A stretch of 5,569 bases of DNA from Gammaproteobacteria bacterium UBA5338 (GCA_002408105.1 DHQM01000225.1:1-5569); one strand, 5' to 3'; shown: positions 1 through 5,569, counted from the first letter of the stretch. Notes: generated by a model not told the origin, from the sequence alone. Numbers and translations: made by a program.

Positions 1-590
1 ATGAACCCCATGTCGAGCATGCGATCGGCTTCGTCGATCACTAGGATTTCGAGCTGATCCAAGAACAGGTCGCGGCTTTCCACGAAATCGAGCAGACGTC
101 CCGGGGTGGCCACGACAATGTCCGTGAGTGCACCGCGCAGTTGGTCCCGTTGGCGCTGGTAGTCCATTCCACCAATCAGGGTCACCACTTGCAGGTCGGC
201 GAAGCGGTTGAGCTGGCGGGCATCGTCGGCAATCTGCAGCGCCAGCTCCCGGGTCGGCGCGAGCACCAGCGCCCGCGGCTCACCCCGGTACCTTGTGCTG
301 TCGGGGGGGTTGTTCAGCAACCCGGCGATTGCCGTGATCAAAAACGCCGCGGTTTTTCCAGTACCGGTTTGCGCCTGGCCGGCAATGTCCAGCCCATGCA
401 GGCTGTACTGCAGCGATTCCGCTTGAATCGGTGTGCAGTGGGCAAAGCCGGCTGCGTCGATCGCACGCCTCAGTGCCTCAGGCAAATCGAAGCGACTGAA
501 GGGAACAGGCGCTGCCTCGGTGCCGGGGTCGCCACCGGCGTTCGCTTCGATCACGATGTCGGGTTGGGTTTGGGTACTTTCGGAAGTCAC
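1..590 (-). CDS. rhlB: RhlB-like DEAD-box ATP-dependent RNA helicase, N-terminal part (runs off the left edge)
   Basis: The 196 visible codons cover the first RecA-like domain of a DEAD-box RNA helicase, which unwinds short RNA duplexes using ATP; RhlB works with the RNA degradosome in gammaproteobacteria. Motifs in order: Q motif CTPIQ at about residue 52-56, Walker A AQTGTGKT at 73-80 (Lys79), PTREL at 112-116, GG at about 140, TPGR at about 162-165, and DEAD at 186-189 followed by RMLDMGF at the edge. The stretch DIAGQAQTGTGKT with HCTPIQ, and IGGMDYQRQ, resemble RhlB more than RhlE or SrmB. The second RecA domain and C-terminus lie outside the window. The start is inferred: no ATG precedes the Q motif after the upstream in-frame stop, so I chose GTG at 590; a GTG 12 codons further in is possible. 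Residues 1-30 form a low-complexity acidic/polar leader. A hairpin and a weak -10-like hexamer lie upstream, so it may be transcribed separately from metY. Confidence 0.88.
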   Translation of the reverse strand, partial: MTSESTQTQPDIVIEANAGGDPGTEAAPVPFSRFDLPEALRRAIDAAGFAHCTPIQAESLQYSLHGLDIAGQAQTGTGKTAAFLITAIAGLLNNPPDSTRYRGEPRALVLAPTRELALQIADDARQLNRFADLQVVTLIGGMDYQRQRDQLRGALTDIVVATPGRLLDFVESRDLFLDQLEILVIDEADRMLDMGF

Positions 591-654
591 CGGAATTCTG
601 TCGCCTTGAATGCTGGGCGGCGCGATTGCACCCCCGACTCAGCCGCGCAGTATA

Positions 655-687
655 GCACTGGCCTGTAGCCACGCTGCAGGCCAGTGC
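655..687 (-). terminator. Strong hairpin after metY, possible terminator lacking a U-tract
   Basis: Bases 655-665 (GCACTGGCCTG) are perfectly complementary to 677-687 (CAGGCCAGTGC). The stem continues through a T-G wobble and three more pairs to a 3-base loop at 670-672, about 15 pairs in all. It begins 28 bp beyond the metY stop in the direction of metY transcription, where a terminator would be expected. There is no run of T after it on the minus strand (TATACT follows), so classical intrinsic termination is uncertain. It could instead block 3' exonucleases or be a dispersed palindromic element. Confidence 0.5.
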
Positions 688-714
688 AGCAACACCCTTC
701 ACCGCCTCGCCACT

Positions 715-2001
715 TCAGGGCATGGCACGATCCAGTGCCTGCTCCACGTCGGCGAGGATGTCATCAATGTGCTCGATCCCGATGGACAGGCGCACCATGT
801 CGTCGGTGACACCCGCGGCCAGCAACTCGTCCCGCCCAAGCTGGCGGTGCGTGGTGGATGCCGGATGGCATGCCAGCGACTTGGCATCGCCGATATTGAC
901 CAACCGAAAGATCATTTGCAGCGCGTCGATGAAACGTGCCCCGGCCTCGAAGCCACCGCGAATACCGAAGCTGAGAATGCCGGAGGCCTGGCCTCCAAGG
1001 TATCGCGCCGCCAGGGGTTGGTCTGGACTGGAGCTCAGGCCTGCGTACTTCACCCACTCAACGTCCGGATGAAAGTCCAAGTACTGCGCCACTTTCTGGG
1101 CATTTTCGCAGTGTCGGTCCATCCGCACCGGTAAGGTCTCGATGCCCTGCAGCAGCATAAAGGCGCTCAACGGTGCGAGCGCAGCCCCCATGTTGCGCAG
1201 TGGCACCACACGGCACCGCCCGATAAAGGCGGCAGGTCCGAATGCATCGCTGTAGACCACCCCGTGGTACGAGGGGTCCGGGACCGTCATCATCGGAAAG
1301 CGCTCAGGGTGATCGGCCCAGGGGAAGCTGCCCGAGTCAACCACAATGCCACCCACGGTGGTGCCATGGCCACCCATGTACTTGGTGAGTGAATGCACCA
1401 CGATGTCCGCCCCATGCTCGAACGGCCTGCACAGGTAGGGGCTTGGCACGGTGTTGTCGACGATCAGCGGAATGCCCTTTCCGTGTGCGAGGTCCGCCAG
1501 CTGGGCAAGGTCTGCCACGTTCCCCGACGGGTTCCCGATCGATTCACAGAAGATCGCCTTGGTGCGGTCGTCAACGAGGGCCGCCATGGCTTCGTAGTCA
1601 TCGTGGCGACAAAACCGCACCGATATGCCGAGCCGTGGCAGGGTGTGAGCAAACAGGTTGTAGGTGCCGCCGTAAAGCGCACTGGTGCTGACGATGTTGT
1701 CCCCGGCATCGGCAATGGTCTGAACCGCGTAGGTGATGGCAGCCATCCCGGATGCCACCGCGAGCGCACCCACGCCACCCTCCATTACAGCAACCCGTTG
1801 CTCCAGCACCGCGGTCGTGGGGTTGCCGATGCGGCTGTAGATGTTGCCCTCCACCTCCAGATTGAACAGGTCCGCTCCATGCTGGGTGTCGTCGAACACG
1901 AAAGAGGTGCTCTGGTAAATGGGCACGGCGGCAGCGCGCGTGGTCGGTTCAGGCACGTAACCGGCGTGCAACGCGAGGGTCTCAATTTTGGGGTTGGGCA
2001 T
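715..2001 (-). CDS. metY: O-acetylhomoserine sulfhydrylase (O-acetylhomoserine aminocarboxypropyltransferase)
   Basis: This 428-residue cytoplasmic PLP enzyme belongs to the Cys/Met metabolism (trans-sulfuration) family and has the usual MetY length. MetY enzymes condense O-acetylhomoserine with sulfide to give homocysteine and acetate, the direct sulfhydrylation route to methionine. Visible hallmarks: LHAGYVP near the N-terminus, PIYQSTSF at about 27-34, the phosphate-contacting YSRIGNPT at 55-62, the SGMAAI segment at about 84-89, the cofactor-ring aspartate in VDNT (Asp182), the Schiff-base lysine in HSLTKYMGGHG (Lys207), and the C-terminal HPASTTHRQL at 379-388. The long FPWADHPERFP-type insertion after the lysine loop is typical of MetY rather than MetB, MetC or MetZ. 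The ATG at 2001 is preceded by AAAGGAG at 9 bases, which decides it over an in-frame extension reaching 2196 that overlaps the exonuclease gene. It is third in a possible minus-strand unit. I see no SAM riboswitch in its 83-bp leader. Confidence 0.95.
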   Translation of the reverse strand: MPNPKIETLALHAGYVPEPTTRAAAVPIYQSTSFVFDDTQHGADLFNLEVEGNIYSRIGNPTTAVLEQRVAVMEGGVGALAVASGMAAITYAVQTIADAGDNIVSTSALYGGTYNLFAHTLPRLGISVRFCRHDDYEAMAALVDDRTKAIFCESIGNPSGNVADLAQLADLAHGKGIPLIVDNTVPSPYLCRPFEHGADIVVHSLTKYMGGHGTTVGGIVVDSGSFPWADHPERFPMMTVPDPSYHGVVYSDAFGPAAFIGRCRVVPLRNMGAALAPLSAFMLLQGIETLPVRMDRHCENAQKVAQYLDFHPDVEWVKYAGLSSSPDQPLAARYLGGQASGILSFGIRGGFEAGARFIDALQMIFRLVNIGDAKSLACHPASTTHRQLGRDELLAAGVTDDMVRLSIGIEHIDDILADVEQALDRAMP

Positions 2002-2010
2002 GGCGACGTG

Positions 2011-2017
2011 CTCCTTT
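2011..2017 (-). promoter_or_regulatory. Ribosome binding site of metY
   Basis: AAAGGAG on the minus strand, 9 bases before the ATG at 2001, is a near-consensus Shine-Dalgarno sequence. It fixes the metY start and rules out the longer in-frame reading. Confidence 0.8.
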
Positions 2018-2084
2018 CCGTGGCTGGGTGTCCGAGCGTGTGGGTGAAGACGCAGGCCGGCCGCAACTGACCATTGCTCCGCCC

Positions 2085-2609
2085 TCAGCCACCGACCACC
2101 CTCAAATAGGTTTGCTGCAGGACCCGGGCATCGTTGCTGGCGCGATGGCGCTGGGTCCCGGTCTCGGCGATCACTTGATCCTTGGCCGCACCCCAAGCCG
2201 AGGCTTGGGGTTCCGACAGCAGCGTACGCAGGCTTTCCAGCCGAAACATCGGCACCAGCTCACAGCGTTCGAACAGCAGTCCGATCCAACTCTGGTCCAT
2301 CCCCCAGCCGTCGCTGTAGAGTGTGCGCCCGGCAAGCCGGCGGTTCAGCCCCATTGCGACCTGAACCGCTGGGCGTCCATGATGCTCCAAGGTGGTGCGG
2401 GTGATGCCGTGCAGCTGCTCTGCCTTCTCGTCCCAGTGGGTCCAATCGGCAAAGGGTCGAATCAGGCTGCAGGTTCCGCGCCCCGACTCGTCAACGAAAC
2501 CGACTTCGATCGGGTAGCTGCCGCGCCCCATGCCGGATGCTTCGACGTCGATGAACATGGGCAACTGCAGCCAGGAACCTACAGCCACCGAAGCCGGTGA
2601 TCGCACCAC
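2085..2609 (-). CDS. DEDDh-type 3'-5' exonuclease family protein (DnaQ/RNase T fold)
   Basis: A small protein of 174 residues with the acidic motifs of the DEDDh exonuclease superfamily, which cuts nucleotides from 3' ends using two metal ions. Motif I is FIDVEASG with Asp21 and Glu23, followed by SYPIEVG. The middle acidic motif is in LYSDGWGMD (Asp100 and/or Asp105). The last motif is HRASNDAR, with His155 and Asp160 in the H-x4-D spacing of DEDDh enzymes. No other domain is present, so it resembles the stand-alone exonucleases of about 160-180 residues in many proteobacteria rather than a polymerase proofreading subunit; the substrate (RNA or DNA) cannot be told. The start is uncertain: GTG at 2609 has GAGGA 7 bases upstream, but ATG at 2558 (residue 18 here) begins right at the first conserved strand, without a good ribosome binding site. 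It lies 56 bp after the NAD-kinase-like gene and 83 bp before metY, all on the same strand. Confidence 0.87.
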   Translation of the reverse strand: MVRSPASVAVGSWLQLPMFIDVEASGMGRGSYPIEVGFVDESGRGTCSLIRPFADWTHWDEKAEQLHGITRTTLEHHGRPAVQVAMGLNRRLAGRTLYSDGWGMDQSWIGLLFERCELVPMFRLESLRTLLSEPQASAWGAAKDQVIAETGTQRHRASNDARVLQQTYLRVVGG

Positions 2610-2616
2610 GCGTTCG

Positions 2617-2621
2617 TCCTC
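2617..2621 (-). promoter_or_regulatory. Ribosome binding site supporting the GTG start of the exonuclease gene
   Basis: GAGGA on the minus strand, 7 bases before GTG at 2609, and 10 before an adjacent second GTG at 2606. It favours the longer reading of the exonuclease over the ATG at 2558, which has no comparable site. Confidence 0.45.
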
Positions 2622-2665
2622 AGTCTCTAAGGTTCACAGCCTGCCCAACCCCACCCGCTACGAGG

Positions 2666-3727
2666 CTAACAGCAGCCCATGTTGTTGGCCACACCATCGT
2701 AGGGATCGACCCAGTGGTCCAGGTCGAGCATGGTGCCCTGCTCAGCGGCATGGGCGAGCGCGCGTGGCGTGTCGATCACCCAAGGTCCATCGCGCCGCAC
2801 TGACAGCTGCGCGGTCTGCCCGGGCGCCAACTCCCGTTCCCGGTCTCCATCAAAGGCCAAAATGGCCGGGCCTTCCACGGTCACCGGTTCGTTGAGGTCA
2901 AGCGCCCGCGCGGACCGCACATGGATGGTTCTCATCAGACCCGGCGCAAAGGGTGCGCGCAACAGGCGACCCCCTTCCGCATGGGTGCAAAAGTCGACCA
3001 GCACGCCGGTGTCATCCGCCGCCCCGCTCGGCACCAGCAGACCCCCGATGGGCGAAATGCCGACCGACGCCGGTTCTGCCCGAGCAAGCACGAGCCGGCG
3101 CATGTGCTCGCCTGAAAATGGGGCGAAGTTCCCCAGCCGGTCCCCCACCAGCACGACCGCGTCCACAAGCGCGAGGTCCGGGGTTTCACCCTCGATTTCC
3201 ACATGCACCCGCTTGGCCCGCTGGGCAACCGCCTCAAGGGGCGCCAAGCCGGTCGCAACAAGGCCCGCAGCCATACCAGCCAGGGTTGGTTCCTGCATGG
3301 TGGGGAACACGTTGTTGGTGCCGGTTGAGACCGCCACCATGGGCGCGTCTTGCCAGGCCTTGGTCACGATTCGGTGGGTGCCATCCCCACCCAGCACCAG
3401 CAGTGCACCAACCCCTCGAGCACGCATGGCTTCGACCGCGGCAACAGTGTCACTCGCGCGGTGCCGGATGGGCGTCTCAATGATTTCGAACTCCGCCCCG
3501 AGGTCCAGGTTTTCCACAGCCCCGGTCGCCAAGCGGCGCGGCTCAGCAGGAATCAGCAGGTGCTTGGCGCCCACCGCCACCGCCCCCACCACGGCGCGGG
3601 CGATCTGGTTGCGCTTGCTCTCGTGGGTCACAGTGTCGGCGCGCGCCGCCAGCCTGCGAAAGTCTCGACCCGACATCGGGTTGACGATTATGCCAACCGG
3701 CGCGGTTGCGTTTGACTTCGGTTGCAT
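2666..3727 (-). CDS. ATP-NAD kinase family protein (AcoX/COG3199-like)
   Basis: 353 residues with the fold signature of NAD kinase-like proteins. The N-terminus has GIIVNPMSGRDFRR at 12-25, characteristic of the AcoX-like branch. The nucleotide-binding GGDGT follows at 113-117 (LVLGGDGTHRI), then STGTNNVFP at 134-142 (the region that binds the NAD substrate in NAD kinases) and FDGDRERE at 292-299, which corresponds to the family's C-terminal D-G-E type motif. Canonical NAD kinase makes NADP from NAD and ATP; AcoX-like members are named from acetoin-catabolism operons and their reaction is not settled. No acetoin dehydrogenase genes are visible here, so an acetoin role is not supported. The ATG at 3727 has AAGG 11 bases upstream, a weak site. 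No signal peptide or membrane segment is seen; it should be cytoplasmic. It is the first gene of the leftward cluster and is divergent from hemN. Assignment to the family is firm; the substrate is unknown. Confidence 0.88.
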   Translation of the reverse strand: MQPKSNATAPVGIIVNPMSGRDFRRLAARADTVTHESKRNQIARAVVGAVAVGAKHLLIPAEPRRLATGAVENLDLGAEFEIIETPIRHRASDTVAAVEAMRARGVGALLVLGGDGTHRIVTKAWQDAPMVAVSTGTNNVFPTMQEPTLAGMAAGLVATGLAPLEAVAQRAKRVHVEIEGETPDLALVDAVVLVGDRLGNFAPFSGEHMRRLVLARAEPASVGISPIGGLLVPSGAADDTGVLVDFCTHAEGGRLLRAPFAPGLMRTIHVRSARALDLNEPVTVEGPAILAFDGDRERELAPGQTAQLSVRRDGPWVIDTPRALAHAAEQGTMLDLDHWVDPYDGVANNMGCC

Positions 3728-3745
3728 CTGTGGTTCCGCCTTATT

Positions 3746-3793
3746 TTTGGCGCGCCGCTTTCCAGACGACCAGACGACGCAGTTTGGCGCGCC
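3746..3793. repeat. Repeat cluster: two TTTGGCGCGCC copies flanking a tandem 8-bp repeat
   Basis: TTTGGCGCGCC occurs at 3746-3756 and again at 3783-3793, 37 bp apart in the same orientation; the core GGCGCGCC is itself palindromic. Between them CCAGACGA is repeated head to tail at 3762-3769 and 3770-3777. The cluster lies 19-66 bp upstream of the ATG of the NAD-kinase-like gene, in its probable promoter or leader. It could be a binding site for a regulator or a chance duplication; the sequence alone does not decide. Confidence 0.6.
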
Positions 3794-3818
3794 ATCTTAG
3801 CGACCCCGCCTCCGGGGG

Positions 3819-3830
3819 GCCAGCACTGGC
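3819..3830. repeat. Short palindrome GCCAG-CA-CTGGC in the divergent promoter region
   Basis: Five-base inverted arms around a 2-base spacer, 16 bp upstream of the Fnr-type box. It might be an operator half-site pair, but a palindrome this short is common in GC-rich DNA. Confidence 0.25.
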
Positions 3831-3845
3831 ACGGCAGGCGCCGCA

Positions 3846-3859
3846 TTGATCCAGGTCAA
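3846..3859 (+). promoter_or_regulatory. Fnr/Anr-type operator upstream of hemN
   Basis: TTGATCCAGGTCAA matches the Fnr consensus TTGAT-N4-ATCAA at nine of ten fixed positions, and matches the TTGAT-N4-GTCAA form often seen for Anr/Dnr-type regulators completely. Its centre lies about 71 bp before the hemN ATG. Fnr-family proteins activate transcription when oxygen is scarce, and hemN is a known target in several gammaproteobacteria, so gene and site agree. The site is about 120 bp from the divergent gene and could affect it as well. Confidence 0.85.
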
Positions 3860-3881
3860 GGGGATCGATCGGCCGCGCAGG

Positions 3882-3887
3882 TAGGCT
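3882..3887 (+). promoter_or_regulatory. Predicted -10 hexamer of the hemN promoter
   Basis: TAGGCT keeps the first two bases and the last base of TATAAT. If transcription starts at about 3894, this hexamer falls at -12 to -7 and the Fnr-type box is centred at -41.5, the class II activator arrangement in which the activator replaces a -35 element. The predicted leader is about 30 bases. The hexamer alone is weak; its position supports it. Confidence 0.5.
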
Positions 3888-3923
3888 GGTCCAGCCCGTC
3901 GCCCGCCTCAGCGAGACCGCCCC

Positions 3924-5309
3924 ATGGACCGCCAAGTCATCTTCGATCCGGAACTGATCCGCCGCTACGACACCAGCGGGCCGCGCTATACGTCCTACCC
4001 GACCGCAGTGCAGTTCAGCGACCGCTTCGGCCCCGCTGACCACGCAGACTTTGCCCGCCTGGCGGTACAAGGCAACCCCGCACTGTCCCTGTACGTGCAC
4101 ATCCCATTTTGCGCCACTGTCTGTTTCTACTGCGGCTGCAACAAAATCGTCACGCGGGACCGGGAGCGGGCCGCGCCCTACCTGGAGCGCCTGCACAAAG
4201 AAATGCGCCTGCAGGGCGAGTTGGTCACCGGCGCCCAGGTCGAACAGTTGCATCTTGGCGGGGGCACACCGACATTCCTGAACGACGCGCAAATGCGCGC
4301 CCTGATGCAGGGCTTGGCGAATGCGTTCGATTTCGCCCCGGCGCCAAGCCGTGATTTTTCCATTGAAATCGACCCCAGGGAGGCGAGCCCCGACACCATC
4401 GGCGTGCTGGGGGAACTCGGATTCAACCGCCTGAGCCTTGGCGTTCAGGACTTCGACCCATCCGTGCAGCAGGCCGTAAACCGCATTCAGCCCGTCGCTG
4501 TGACCGAGGCGGCACTCGCGGCGGCGCGCGCGAACGGCTTTGGCTCGATCAATGTCGACCTCATGTACGGGCTGCCGCGACAGTCCAAAGCGAGCTTTAC
4601 CGACACCCTGGACTGCCTCATTGCGCTGGCGCCGGATCGAGTCTCCCTGTTCAACTACGCCCACATGCCCGAGCGATTCAAGCAGCAACGGGGCATCAAT
4701 GCCCTGGAGATTCCAAGCCCCTCGGTCAAGCTCGCGATCCTGCAAACCGCAATCGAACGGTTGACCGCGGCAGGCTACCGCTACATCGGCATGGACCACT
4801 TCGCCAAGTCCGACGACAGCTTGACCCAGGCCCAGGATTCAGGTCAGCTCACACGCAACTTTCAGGGCTACAGCACCCACGGCCACTGCAACCTGCTCGG
4901 ACTTGGGGTCAGCGCGATCAGCGCCATGGGAAAAAGCTACAGCCAAAACCTACGCACCGAGCTGGAGTATACCGCTGCCCTGGATGGAGGACGTCTGCCG
5001 GTGTTTCAGGGCATCGCCCTGGGGTTTGACGACTGCCTGAGGCGCGCGTTGATCAATGAACTCATGTGCCACTTTCGGCTCGACTGCGCGGCCTTCAGCA
5101 CGAAGTTCGGCGTCGATTTCGAGCAATACTTCGCCGCAGAGCTCAGTGTCCTTGCGGCCATGGCAGCAGACGGCCTGCTGCACTTCGACGGCCAGGTGCT
5201 CCATGTCAACGCCGCCGGCAAGCTGTTGATTCGCAACATCTGCATGGTGTTCGACGCCTACTTGCAGCGCGAATCCGAGGCGGCCCAACGCTACTCTCGG
5301 ACCATTTGA
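3924..5309 (+). CDS. hemN: Oxygen-independent coproporphyrinogen III oxidase
   Basis: 461 residues, full length against about 457 in E. coli HemN. This cytoplasmic radical-SAM enzyme oxidatively decarboxylates two propionate side chains of coproporphyrinogen III to give protoporphyrinogen IX without oxygen. The N-terminus has RYDTSGPRYTSYPTA, an early segment typical of true HemN. SLYVHIPFC leads into the 4Fe-4S cluster motif C-x3-C-x2-C-x-C at Cys63, Cys67, Cys70 and Cys72 (CFYCGCNK), the form diagnostic of HemN rather than the HemW paralogue. GGGTP at 112-116 and Glu148 in SIEIDPRE are SAM-binding elements. NFQGY at 312-316 and LLGLGVSAIS at about 324-333 form the active-site region, and the HemN-type C-terminal domain ends with LLIRNICMVFDAYL. 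The ATG at 3924 matches the family N-terminus although only a weak GAG-type ribosome site precedes it. It is a single gene behind an Fnr-type promoter, convergent with the gene whose stop lies 19 bp downstream. Confidence 0.97.
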   Translation: MDRQVIFDPELIRRYDTSGPRYTSYPTAVQFSDRFGPADHADFARLAVQGNPALSLYVHIPFCATVCFYCGCNKIVTRDRERAAPYLERLHKEMRLQGELVTGAQVEQLHLGGGTPTFLNDAQMRALMQGLANAFDFAPAPSRDFSIEIDPREASPDTIGVLGELGFNRLSLGVQDFDPSVQQAVNRIQPVAVTEAALAAARANGFGSINVDLMYGLPRQSKASFTDTLDCLIALAPDRVSLFNYAHMPERFKQQRGINALEIPSPSVKLAILQTAIERLTAAGYRYIGMDHFAKSDDSLTQAQDSGQLTRNFQGYSTHGHCNLLGLGVSAISAMGKSYSQNLRTELEYTAALDGGRLPVFQGIALGFDDCLRRALINELMCHFRLDCAAFSTKFGVDFEQYFAAELSVLAAMAADGLLHFDGQVLHVNAAGKLLIRNICMVFDAYLQRESEAAQRYSRTI

Positions 5310-5328
5310 GGGATCACCTAACGCACTG

Positions 5329-5569
5329 TCAGCCGACGCCCCTTGGCGCGGGCGAAGCAGGTCCTGTACCCGCGAGGGCACGTCCAGTTGCCCGCCCGAT
5401 GCGCAGCAACAGGTAGAGAAAACCCAGCGGCAACAGCACCGTTTGCAGTGCAAACACCGCGATCAACTGCACAATTTCCTGAATCATTCGGTCGGCGGCT
5501 CCCTGCAAACGCGCGAAGGAGGCAGACAGATCAAATTGCCCGCGCGCATCGCCAAGCCAGCGCTCCCAC
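5329..5569 (-). CDS. C-terminal end of an unidentified membrane protein (start beyond the right edge)
   Basis: An open frame enters from the right edge and ends at a TGA at 5329-5331, giving 79 visible residues. It begins WERWLGDARG and continues with a segment that looks amphipathic and helical, then EIVQLIAVFALQTVLLPLGF followed by LYLLLRIGRA. This hydrophobic stretch, residues about 31-55 of the visible part, is long enough for one transmembrane helix and is followed by arginines, as expected for a cytoplasmic end. The tail is rich in Gly, Ala and Pro. I do not recognise the family. The clear membrane helix and the frame staying open to the edge support a real gene; a competing frame on the same strand has Cys/Arg-rich composition and reads antisense into hemN. 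It is convergent with hemN, with 19 bp between the stop codons. Confidence 0.72.
   Translation of the reverse strand, partial: WERWLGDARGQFDLSASFARLQGAADRMIQEIVQLIAVFALQTVLLPLGFLYLLLRIGRATGRALAGTGPASPAPRGVG

Noticed and set aside
303..323. Run of seven G and the nearby GGGTTG / CAACCC inverted repeat as a phase-variation or frameshift site
   Set aside because: The helicase frame reads through intact with conserved motifs on both sides; a 7-base G run is unremarkable in such GC-rich DNA.
649..654. TATACT (minus strand) as a firm promoter for the helicase gene
   Set aside because: At 16-18 bp spacing no hexamer resembles TTGACA, and the upstream DNA is the hairpin stem, so I do not list it as a feature.
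141..668. Plus-strand frame of 175 codons at the left end
   Set aside because: It is antisense to the helicase, which shows all expected DEAD-box motifs in order; the frame itself has no recognisable features.
2002..2084. SAM-sensing riboswitch or Met-regulator operator ahead of metY
   Set aside because: The 83-bp gap shows no conserved riboswitch core, no terminator pair and no convincing operator palindrome.
2002..2196. N-terminal extension of MetY by 65 residues up to 2196
   Set aside because: It overlaps the exonuclease gene, has no MetY homology, and the ATG at 2001 has a strong ribosome binding site and begins at the family's usual N-terminus.
2730..3800. Open frame of 356 codons on the plus strand, antisense to the NAD-kinase-like gene
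   Set aside because: The opposite strand carries clear family motifs (GGDGT, STGTNN). This frame is rich in Ser, Arg, Pro and Thr without domain signals, as expected for an antisense shadow.
3741..4799. Long open frame of 352 codons on the minus strand, antisense to hemN
   Set aside because: It overlaps the certain hemN gene almost entirely, shows no recognisable motif and also covers the hemN promoter. Long antisense frames are common in GC-rich coding DNA.
5347..5374. Inverted repeat CGCGGG / CCCGCG as a convergent terminator
   Set aside because: Arms are only six bases, the 16-base loop is long, there is no T-tract on either strand and it lies inside the membrane-protein coding sequence.
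4950..5453. Minus-strand frame of 167 codons overlapping the hemN 3' end
   Set aside because: It is mostly antisense to conserved HemN C-terminal sequence and begins with a Cys/Arg-rich stretch; another minus-strand frame in 5329-5569 encodes a coherent membrane helix instead.

Overview
The window is a GC-rich chromosomal segment with ordinary, densely packed bacterial genes. It most likely comes from a gammaproteobacterium. The RhlB-type RNA helicase, the E. coli-like HemN and a Fnr/Anr-type operator ahead of hemN all point that way, but no rRNA or other phylogenetic marker is present, so the assignment is only moderately secure. I see no tRNA, rRNA, insertion sequence, phage gene or CRISPR array.

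Left part (1-3727) reads leftward on the minus strand. In order of transcription it holds an AcoX-like/NAD-kinase-fold protein (3727-2666), a small DEDDh 3'-5' exonuclease (2609-2085), the PLP enzyme O-acetylhomoserine sulfhydrylase MetY (2001-715), a strong hairpin (687-655), and the first 196 codons of an RhlB-like DEAD-box helicase that runs off the left edge (590-1). The gaps between the first three genes are 56 and 83 bp, so they could be one transcription unit. The hairpin about 28 bp past the metY stop is a plausible end of that unit.

A 196-bp divergent intergenic region (3728-3923) separates this cluster from hemN. It contains two copies of an 11-bp palindrome-containing repeat around a tandem 8-bp repeat, a small GCCAG-CA-CTGGC palindrome, and a near-perfect Fnr/Anr box (3846-3859). 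A -10-like hexamer sits exactly where a class II Fnr-dependent promoter would need it.

Right part: hemN (3924-5309, plus) encodes the oxygen-independent coproporphyrinogen III oxidase, a radical-SAM enzyme of heme synthesis. Its Fnr-type promoter fits a switch to anaerobic heme synthesis under low oxygen. Only 19 bp past its stop lies the stop of a convergent minus-strand gene. This gene is cut by the right edge and its visible 79 residues are the end of a membrane protein of unknown function.

The functions do not form one obvious pathway. MetY is sulfur assimilation/methionine synthesis, HemN is heme synthesis, RhlB is RNA decay, and the exonuclease and NAD-kinase-like protein have unassigned substrates. 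I found no clear sign of a novel system. The points most worth a second look are the hemN promoter architecture, the repeat cluster beside it, the hairpin after metY and the unassigned kinase-fold/exonuclease pair.
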